In this document: piece after piece, positions 57,672 through 64,000 of the stretch
Numbering within the stretch: position 1 is the first letter of the stretch
Layout: each line of letters starts with the position of its first letter
Origin: Nostoc flagelliforme FACHB-838
GTDB lineage: Bacteria; Cyanobacteriota; Cyanobacteriia; Cyanobacteriales; Nostocaceae
Direction: 5' to 3'
Length of the DNA: 64,000 bases
NCBI RefSeq assembly: GCF_014698065.1
Contig: NZ_JACJSI010000001.1
Coordinates: 186,001 to 250,000, forward strand
Translations under genes and position numbers: made by a program
The notes under the pieces: generated by a model
The model's database searches: none
What the model was told of the DNA's origin: nothing
What the model saw: only the letters and a program-made list of their open reading frames with translations

Positions 57672-59409
57672 ATGTATCAGAAATTAGAGAATTCTTGTCT
57701 TTCAAGCGAAAATGATGCTGTTGAATTACAACAGCATCAAAATTCTACAAAACCTCATAAACTGCCGTCAGAAGAGTTAATCACAGAGCAGGTAAAGCTG
57801 AGGATGGAGGTAATTCAAAGCCTCACAGAGCCATGCGATCGCAAAACCTACAGCACTAAAAAGATAGAAGCTGCCCAAAAATTGGGTGTATCAATTCGCC
57901 AAGTAGAACGCTTAGTTCAAAAATGGCGAGAACAAGGGTTAGTGGGACTGACTACAACACGCTCAGATAAGGGGAAGTATCGCCTTGAGCAGGAGTGGAT
58001 AGATTTCATCATTAATACTTATAAAGAGGGTAATAAAGGTAGCAAGCGGATGACCCGGAATCAGGTGTTTCTGAAGGTCAAAGGTAGAGCTAAAGAACTT
58101 AGCCTTAACAAAAGTGAACGCCCTAGCCACCAATCGGTTTATCGAATTCTTGACGAACATATTGAGCAGAAAGAGAGAAAGGAAAAAGCAAGAAGCCCTG
58201 GCTATTTAGGAGAGCGATTGACGCACATGACCCGCGATGGGCGAGAGTTGGAAGTGGAGGGTAGCAATGATGTTTGGCAATGCGATCATACTCGTTTAGA
58301 TGTAAGGCTTGTGGATGAGTATGGAGTGTTAGACCGTCCTTGGCTGACAATTGTTATCGACTCCTACTCCCGTTGCCTAGTGGGGTTTTATGTAGGATTT
58401 GATCACCCTAGCTCCCAAATAGATACCCTAGCTCTACGTCATGCGATTTTGCCCAAGTCTTACGGTTCCGAGTACCAACTACGCCATGAATGGCAAGCTT
58501 ACGGAAAGCCTAATTACTTCTATACCGATGGCGGAAAAGATTTTACTTCCATCCACACTACAGACAAGTTGCAGTACAAATAGGCTTTAATTGTGCTTTG
58601 AGAAGACGACCATCTGATGGCGGAATTGTGGAGCGTTTTTTTAAAACACTTAATTTGCAAGTGCTAAATACCCTGCCTGGATATACGGGTTCAAACGTGC
58701 AGGAAAGACCAGAAAATGTGGATAAAGATGCTTGCTTAACTCTTAAGGATTTAGAGCTATTGTTAGTACGCTTCATCGTTAATGAGTATAACCCGCACAC
58801 AGATGCCAGGATGAAAGGCCAGTCTCGAATTGGGCGATGGGAGGCTGGATTAATGGCAGACCCATATCTTTATGATCAATTGGACTTGGCAATTTGTTTA
58901 ATGAAGCAAGAACGGCGTAAAGTCCAAAAATATGGCTGTATTCAATTTGAAAACTTGACCTATCGGGCGGAGCATTTGAGAGGGCGAGACGGAGAAACTG
59001 TGGCATTTCAGATCCGGCTGATATAACTACACTTCTTGTATACAAGATGAATGCAGACGGAACAGAAGAATTTATGGATTACGCTCATGCTCAAGCTTTA
59101 GAGACTGAACGCTTGTCTTTACGCGAACTAAAGGCAATTAATAAGCGGCTAAAAGAAGCAAGCCAAGAAATCAATAATGACTCAATTTTAGAGGCAATGA
59201 TAGACCGTCAAGCTTTTGTGGAGGAAACGGTAAAACGAAACCGCAAACAGCGCCGACAAGCAGCAAATGAGCAAGTAAACCCTGTAGAGCAAGTGGCTAA
59301 GAAATTTGCTACCCCGGAACAAAAAGAAGTCGAACCTGAAAACGAAGCAGATACAGAGTTACCCAAATATGAAGTTCGCTATATGGATGAATTCTTTGAG
59401 GAATGTTAG
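57672..59409 (+). pseudogene. tnsB: TnsB transposase, broken by two frameshifts
   Basis: Seen: about 580 codons in three frames. Part 1: helix-turn-helix (65-95; IEAAQKLGVSIRQVERLVQK), a second DNA-binding part (110-165) and the RNase-H-like domain start with Asp205 (WQCDHTRLD) and Asp286 (FYTDGGKDF). At 58556-58559 the frame shifts and goes on with YRQVAVQIGFNCALRRRPSD, GGIVERFFKTLN (the catalytic Glu), LPGYTGSNVQERPE. At about 59009 it shifts again to DPADITTLLVYKMNADGTEE and the charged C-terminal tail ending YMDEFFEEC. Both shifts have the same sign (net -1). No slippery heptamer is seen at either place. Known: DDE transposase that joins both ends in Tn7-like elements. Confidence 0.85.
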
Positions 59410-59418
59410 GTATAAAAA

Positions 59419-60258
59419 ATGACTAGTGCAATGTCACTTGCCAAGCAATTTGGTGTGATTCAGGAACTTACGCCAGAAATCCAAGCTGAAATTGAACGTT
59501 TAAGCCGTCAACCTTACTTAGAACTCGACCAAGTAAAACGTTGTCACGCTTGGATGTATGAGTTAGTAATCTCTAGAATGACTGGTTTATTGCTAGGAGA
59601 ATCACGCTGCGGAAAAACGGTCACTTGCAAAGCTTTTGCAAATCTTTATAACAAATTACGGCTGACTAAGGGTCAGCGCATGAAGCCTGTAGTTTATATT
59701 CAAATTCCCAAAAATTGTGGCTCCAGAGATTTTTTTATTAAAATCCTCAAAGCTTTAAATAAACCCTCCAATGGAACTATTTCTGACCTGCGAGAACGAA
59801 CACTGGATAGCCTCGTAATACATCAGGTTGAGATGCTTATTATTGATGAGGCTAATCACCTTAAGTTCGAGACGTTCTCAGATGTACGGCATATTTATGA
59901 TGATGATGAGTTAAAGATTTCAGTTCTTCTTGTTGGTACTACAAGTCGCCTTTTAGCAATAGTTAAGCGCGATGAACAAGTTGTTAATCGTTTTCTAGAA
60001 CAGTTTGAGTTAGACAGATTAGAAGATACTCAATTTAAGCAAATGATTCAAATATGGGAACGAGATGTTCTCAGATTGCCAGAAGAATCGAAATTGGCAA
60101 GTGGAGATAACCTCAAAATTTTAAAGCAGGCAACCAAGAAATTAATTGGTAGGTTGGATATGATTCTTCGTAAAGTTGCTATTCGCTCATTACTGAGAGG
60201 ACAGAAAAAAGTCGATAAAGATGTTTTAAGAGAAGTAATTGCAGCATCGAAATTGTGA
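59419..60258 (+). CDS. tnsC: Transposition regulator ATPase TnsC
   Basis: Seen, 279 aa, intact: AAA+ ATPase with Walker A GESRCGKT (60-67), VYIQIPKNCGSRDFFIKIL (92), Walker B MLIIDEANHL (139-148), a sensor-like VLLVGT (169) and arginine-rich NRFLEQFELDRL; C-terminal LIGRLDMILRKVAIRSLLRG near 240. Known: in type V-K elements TnsC forms ATP-dependent helical filaments on DNA and recruits TnsB to the site marked by Cas12k-TniQ. Its length and sequence resemble ShCAST TnsC as I recall it (276 aa) and not the 555-aa Tn7 TnsC. It begins 9 nt after the tnsB tail and its stop lies 1 nt before the tniQ ATG, so it is in an operon. Confidence 0.9.
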   Translation: MTSAMSLAKQFGVIQELTPEIQAEIERLSRQPYLELDQVKRCHAWMYELVISRMTGLLLGESRCGKTVTCKAFANLYNKLRLTKGQRMKPVVYIQIPKNCGSRDFFIKILKALNKPSNGTISDLRERTLDSLVIHQVEMLIIDEANHLKFETFSDVRHIYDDDELKISVLLVGTTSRLLAIVKRDEQVVNRFLEQFELDRLEDTQFKQMIQIWERDVLRLPEESKLASGDNLKILKQATKKLIGRLDMILRKVAIRSLLRGQKKVDKDVLREVIAASKL

Positions 60259-60259
60259 T

Positions 60260-60777
60260 ATGGAAGAAAATATAGATGAAAAAAGACAAATTTGGTTAAC
60301 CAGAGTCAAGCCTTTTGATGGAGAAAGTATCAGCCATTTTTTAGGTAGATTTCGAGGAGAAAAAGGAAATAAGTTTTCTGCCCCTAGTGGATTAGGTGAT
60401 GTTGCAGGGCTTGGGGTCGTTTTAGCACGTTGGGAAAAATTTTACTTCAATCCCTTCCCAACTCATCAGGAGTTAGACGCGCTAGCAACTGTGGTTGAGC
60501 TTGATGCTGAAAGACTAAGATGTTGCCTCCAGAAGGTGTGGGAATGAAGCATAGCCCAATTCGCTTGTGTGGAGCCTGCTATGCTCAGTCAGTTTGCCAT
60601 AAAATAGAGTGGCAATTTAAAAAGACGGTGGGGTGCGATCGCCATCAGTTACGCTTGTTATCAAAATGCCCTGTCTGTGAAAAACCCTTTCCAATTCCGG
60701 CTTTATGGATGGACGGGCAATGCCAGCGATGTTTTACATCTTTTGCAGAAATGGCAGAATATCAAAAGCCTTACTAA
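60260..60777 (+). pseudogene. tniQ: Short TniQ, broken by one frameshift
   Basis: Seen: MEENIDEKRQIWLTRVKPFD with GESISHFLGRFRGEKGNKFS, LGDVAGLGVVLARWEKFYFN and VVELDAERLR in frame 1; at about 60517 the frame shifts to MLPPEGVGMKHSPIRLCGAC, then zinc-finger cysteines (CGAC...C..CDRH, CPVCEKPF, CQRC) and an end EMAEYQKPY. Total about 172 codons, the size of type V-K TniQ. Known: TniQ links the target selector to TnsC. The shift is net -1, like the two in tnsB. An ATG at 60520 could allow a separate 85-aa zinc-finger half, but the N-terminal half would be lost. Confidence 0.85.
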
Positions 60778-61016
60778 GTAAGAGAACTTGTCTTAACACT
60801 TTGACAATACAGTACCTCAAAAATAGTTATCAGATTGCGATCGCTTAAAATCAGCTTTTCAATTAAGCAACATCAAGCTACCACAGCCAAAAACAGTAAA
60901 TATACTAGCTACTAACCAGCCTAGTGTCTCTTATGGTCATAAGAAGCAATGTCCGACCAAAAAACATTAGTGTCTACATTGCTACTGACATCTGCCAAAA
61001 GGGAAAACACCGCAAT
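60778..61016. other. Spacer between transposition genes and cargo
   Basis: No gene; one HIP1 octamer at about 60838 and A/T-rich sequence. The cargo promoter probably lies here. The same helicase frame is open back to an ATG at 60933, but the family start fits 61017 better. Confidence 0.45.
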
Positions 61017-64000
61017 ATGGTTAGACTTGAGGATCTGACAAAAGGCACGCAAGTACAAGGTATTCTGCCAAACAGTATTGTCGCCATCGTTGATGCTCAG
61101 TGGCATGGCTCTGATGTTGTGGAATTAACATACAAAGATGCTAGCGGCACGCTAGGGAATGAGTTAGTCTTTCGAGACAGAGAACCTACCCTAGAAATAA
61201 TCACCTCTGGTGGTGCTTGGAGTTTTACTGCTGATGGAGCTAATTTTCGTCTGGCATCAGAAGCGCACTGCATCCGTCTAGCTTATCTTTTCGACCCCTT
61301 GCTAGCCGTTCATACCTCTCTAGTCGAACCTTTACCACACCAAATAACTGCCGTTTACGGAGAAATGTTAACTCGTCAACCTCTGCGTTTTCTCTTGGCA
61401 GATGATCCAGGTGCAGGTAAAACTATTATGGCGGGGTTGCTGATGCGGGAATTGCTCATCCGAGGTGATTTGCATCGTTGCCTTGTGATCTGTCCCGGCA
61501 GTTTAGCCCCACAATGGCAAGATGAATTGTCGCAAAAGTTTCATTTACGGTTTGAAATTCTCACCAACGATCGCATTGAATCAGCAGTAACTGGAAATGC
61601 TTTTGCTGAAATGCCATTGGTGATTGTGCGACTGGACAAACTCAGCCGCAATCAAGATTTACAAGCAAAACTGGCGCAGACAGACTGGGATTTAGTTGTT
61701 TGCGATGAAGCTCATAAAATGTCAGCTTCATTTTTTGGTGGTGAAATTAAAGAGACGAAACGCTACAAACTTGGGAAGTTACTCTCAACTTTAACTAGGC
61801 ATTTTTTATTAATGTCAGCAACACCACATAACGGCAAAGAGGAAGACTTCCAGTTGTTTATGGCGTTATTGGATGGAGACAGATTTGAAGGACGCTTCCG
61901 CGATGGTGTTCACGTAGCAGATACTTCCGACTTGATGCGGCGATTGGTTAAAGAAGATTTGCTGAAGTTTGATGGAAAACCGCTATTTCCAGAACGCCAA
62001 GCTAGCACTATAGAATATGAACTATCGGATTTAGAAGCGGTACTGTATAAGCGAGTTACTGAGTATGTCCGCGAGGAATTTAATCGTGCCGATGCTTTAG
62101 AAAATGAAGGGCGCAAAGGTAATGTTGGCTTTGCTTTGACTATTTTGCAACGTCGGCTTGCTTCTTCCCCAGAAGCTATATATCAATCGCTGCTACGCCG
62201 TCGGGAAAGGTTGCAAAAACGGCTGAGGCAAGAAGAAGTTTTCAGGCAGGGAAGTAATGCAACCATCATTGAATTTAAGGAGGTTGTGGATCTGGAAGAC
62301 TTAGAAGATGATTTAGAGGATATTCCTGGTGAAGAACGAGAAGCAACAGAACAGGAAGTAGTTGACCTAGCTACAGCATCACGGACGATCGCAGAATTAC
62401 AAACAGAAATTAAGCTTTTAGAAGAATTAGAGCAACTGGCACTGCGGGTGCGACGTAGTGGTAAAGATAAAAAATGGGAAGAACTCTCGAATCTGTTGCA
62501 AAATGATGCCGAAATGTTCAACGCCCAAGGACATCGGCGCAAACTCCTGATTTTTACCGAGTATCGGGACACATTAAATTATTTGACAGATCGGATTCGG
62601 ACGCTAATTGGACGTAATGAAGCTGTGGTAAATATACATGGCGCAATGGGACGCGAAGAACGCCGCAAAATGCAGGAGGCGTTTACCCAAGATATCGAAG
62701 TACAAGTCTTAATAGCTACGGATGCTGCGGGTGAAGGGATTAACTTGCAAAGGGCGCACCTTATGGTTAATTACGATTTACCTTGGAATCCTAACCGCCT
62801 AGAACAGCGTTTTGGGCGAATTCACCGGATTGGGCAGACGGAGGTATGTCACTTATGGAATTTAGTTGCAAAAGGCACTCGTGAAGGCGATGTCTATTTG
62901 GCATTATTGAAAAAGATAGAGGCAGAGCAGAAGGCATTGGGAGGTCAAGTATTTGATGTATTGGGGAAAGCGATCGCAGGGACGGAATTACGAGAGTTAT
63001 TGATTGAAGCAATTCGCTATGGCGATCAACCAGAGGTGCGAGACAGACTCAACCAAGTCGTACATGATAAACTCGACCAACAGCGACTACGCGAACTTTT
63101 AGAAGAAAGGGCTTTGGCACGGGATTCGATGGATATCGCCAAAGTGCAGCAAATTCGGGAAGAAATGGAAAGGGCAGAAGCGCGACGGTTGCAACCTCAT
63201 TTTATTGCTTCTTTCTTCCTAGAAGCATTTACCCTATTAGGTGGAACATTGCGTCAACGTGAACCCCAGCGTTACGAAATCAGTCATGTTCCGGCAGTTA
63301 TTCGCAATCGAGGGCGGCAAATTGGTGTAGGTGAACCGTTGCTGCTACGCTACGAACGTGTCTGCTTTGAAAAAGATTTGATCAGCATTTCTGGTAAACC
63401 CTTAGCTGCTTTCATCTGTTCTGGACATTCTCTACTGGATGCCACAATTGATCTGACTTTGGAACGACACCGGGATTTGTTGAAACAAGGGACTATCTTA
63501 ATCGATGAAAATGATTCCAGCGAAGGAACCCGCGCCTTAGTTTATCTAGAACATTCCATACAAGACGCGCGGACAAATTTAAATGGCTCTAGGCGTTTAG
63601 TATCGCGGCGGATGCAATATGTAGAAATCAATCCAGAAGGCAATACCCACAATGCAGGTTACGCACCTTACCTCAATTACCGTCCGCTAACAGACGAGGA
63701 AAAAAGTGTTGTGGAAAAAGTTTTAGAAGAATCTTGGTTGCGAGAAGATTTAGAAGCAAAAGCCAAGAGTTATGCGATCGCTCACCTTGTTCCTCAACAT
63801 CTTCAAGAACTCAAGCAGCGTAAAGAGGAACTAATTGCTAAGACGATGACAGCAGTAAAAGATAGATTAACTAAGGAGATTAATTACTGGGATCATCGGG
63901 CAGAAGAACTGAAAATGCAAGAGGAAGCTGGCAAGCCTAATGCCAAAATTAACTCAGGTAAGGCACGTCAGCGAGCTGATGATTTGCAAGCACGGTTAAT
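61017..64000 (+). CDS. SNF2-type helicase of phage-defence type (DrmD-like), 3' end outside window
   Basis: Seen: an uninterrupted frame of more than 990 codons from MVRLEDLTKGTQVQGILPNS. Helicase motifs: Walker A DDPGAGKT (about 129), DEAH (about 228), LLMSATPHNG (about 265), VLIATDAAGEGINLQ (about 565) and the motif VI stretch EQRFGRIHRIGQ (about 597). A coiled insertion (about 400-490) and a long C-terminal region with an internal coiled coil follow. Known: large SNF2 ATPases of this layout occur as DrmD in class 1 DISARM and in related methylase-associated anti-phage loci. Inference: the first cargo gene of the transposon, with a methyltransferase or other partner expected to the right. 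The start is chosen by family resemblance; no strong ribosome site is visible. Confidence 0.8.
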   Translation, partial: MVRLEDLTKGTQVQGILPNSIVAIVDAQWHGSDVVELTYKDASGTLGNELVFRDREPTLEIITSGGAWSFTADGANFRLASEAHCIRLAYLFDPLLAVHTSLVEPLPHQITAVYGEMLTRQPLRFLLADDPGAGKTIMAGLLMRELLIRGDLHRCLVICPGSLAPQWQDELSQKFHLRFEILTNDRIESAVTGNAFAEMPLVIVRLDKLSRNQDLQAKLAQTDWDLVVCDEAHKMSASFFGGEIKETKRYKLGKLLSTLTRHFLLMSATPHNGKEEDFQLFMALLDGDRFEGRFRDGVHVADTSDLMRRLVKEDLLKFDGKPLFPERQASTIEYELSDLEAVLYKRVTEYVREEFNRADALENEGRKGNVGFALTILQRRLASSPEAIYQSLLRRRERLQKRLRQEEVFRQGSNATIIEFKEVVDLEDLEDDLEDIPGEEREATEQEVVDLATASRTIAELQTEIKLLEELEQLALRVRRSGKDKKWEELSNLLQNDAEMFNAQGHRRKLLIFTEYRDTLNYLTDRIRTLIGRNEAVVNIHGAMGREERRKMQEAFTQDIEVQVLIATDAAGEGINLQRAHLMVNYDLPWNPNRLEQRFGRIHRIGQTEVCHLWNLVAKGTREGDVYLALLKKIEAEQKALGGQVFDVLGKAIAGTELRELLIEAIRYGDQPEVRDRLNQVVHDKLDQQRLRELLEERALARDSMDIAKVQQIREEMERAEARRLQPHFIASFFLEAFTLLGGTLRQREPQRYEISHVPAVIRNRGRQIGVGEPLLLRYERVCFEKDLISISGKPLAAFICSGHSLLDATIDLTLERHRDLLKQGTILIDENDSSEGTRALVYLEHSIQDARTNLNGSRRLVSRRMQYVEINPEGNTHNAGYAPYLNYRPLTDEEKSVVEKVLEESWLREDLEAKAKSYAIAHLVPQHLQELKQRKEELIAKTMTAVKDRLTKEINYWDHRAEELKMQEEAGKPNAKINSGKARQRADDLQARL

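Larger units (their letters stand above)
55736..64000. mobile_element. Tn7-like (type V-K CAST-related) transposon, right part outside window
   Basis: Seen: a TGTACA-started end with repeated TnsB-site-like sequences, followed by tnsB-, tnsC- and tniQ-type genes in that order and then cargo. TnsC (279 aa) and the short TniQ (about 172 aa) resemble those of Scytonema hofmannii ShCAST as I remember them, more than canonical Tn7 TnsC/TnsD. No cas12k, tracrRNA or CRISPR repeat lies in the window; in type V-K elements they lie after the cargo, near the right end. tnsB and tniQ are frameshifted here, so autonomous movement is doubtful. Non-CRISPR relatives with the same core remain an alternative. 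Confidence 0.75.

Noticed and set aside
58540-58600. Programmed frameshift in tnsB
   Set aside because: No slippery heptamer or clear downstream structure at CACACTACAGAC, and a second shift follows in the same gene. Mutation or sequencing error is simpler.
62183-62572. Antisense open frame inside the helicase gene (Ser/Arg-rich)
   Set aside because: Its composition is that of a shadow of the helicase coding strand, and it lacks a ribosome site.

Overview
The window is from a filamentous heterocyst-forming cyanobacterium of the Nostoc/Anabaena type. The evidence is the very frequent HIP1 octamer (GCGATCGC and relatives), heptamer-type short tandem repeats (STRR) in intergenic spacers, a complete beta-carboxysome operon next to CO2-uptake NDH-1 genes, a three-domain PetH, a COP23 protein and ssl1498-type light-harvesting-like proteins. 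No rRNA, tRNA or CRISPR array was seen.

Layout: (1) 0-7.7 kb, minus strand: the end of a natural-product cluster, transcribed as a stand-alone A-PCP module (code read as Val), then KS-AT-ACP-aminotransferase, then a TIGR04325-type methyltransferase cut by the window edge. (2) 8.7-9.5 kb: a COP23 protein. (3) 10-27 kb: three giant secreted RTX proteins (SdiA-regulated/Calx-beta/LTD; nuclease-esterase-phytase-esterase; esterase with a GDPD inserted), then PhoX with a Pho-box-like upstream triplet. Together these look like an extracellular organic-phosphate scavenging island. A tandem pair of ssl1498-type genes and gene remnants lie between them. (4) 27.6-41.8 kb: MuiA-like protein, LysR regulator, ccmK2-K1-L-M-N-O (minus), and divergent ndhF4-ndhD4-cupB (plus) followed by an MpaB-type gene with one internal stop. 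This is the inorganic-carbon concentrating locus. (5) 41.8-43 kb: a graveyard of Uma2/DUF262 fragments. (6) 43-55.5 kb: housekeeping and conserved genes (hom, petH, prk, metK, TSUP permease, pentapeptide protein, alpha/beta hydrolase, DUF1206, glycosidase-like, DUF2358), with MITE-like elements on both sides of metK. (7) 55.5-64 kb: a Tn7-like transposon whose TnsC and TniQ resemble those of type V-K CRISPR-associated transposons. It is inserted in an IS982-type transposase remnant.

The transposon is the most unusual part. Its left end starts TGTACA and carries about five TnsB-site-like repeats. Between that end and the core genes lie a conflict-system-like zinc-ribbon protein, a truncated membrane partner, and an intact 223-aa stand-alone TnsB-like catalytic domain that keeps D, D and E at the expected spacing. 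The regular tnsB is broken by two frameshifts and tniQ by one, while tnsC is intact. The cargo begins with a large SNF2 helicase of a type found in phage-defence loci and runs off the window. Cas12k, tracrRNA, CRISPR array and right end, if present, lie beyond it.
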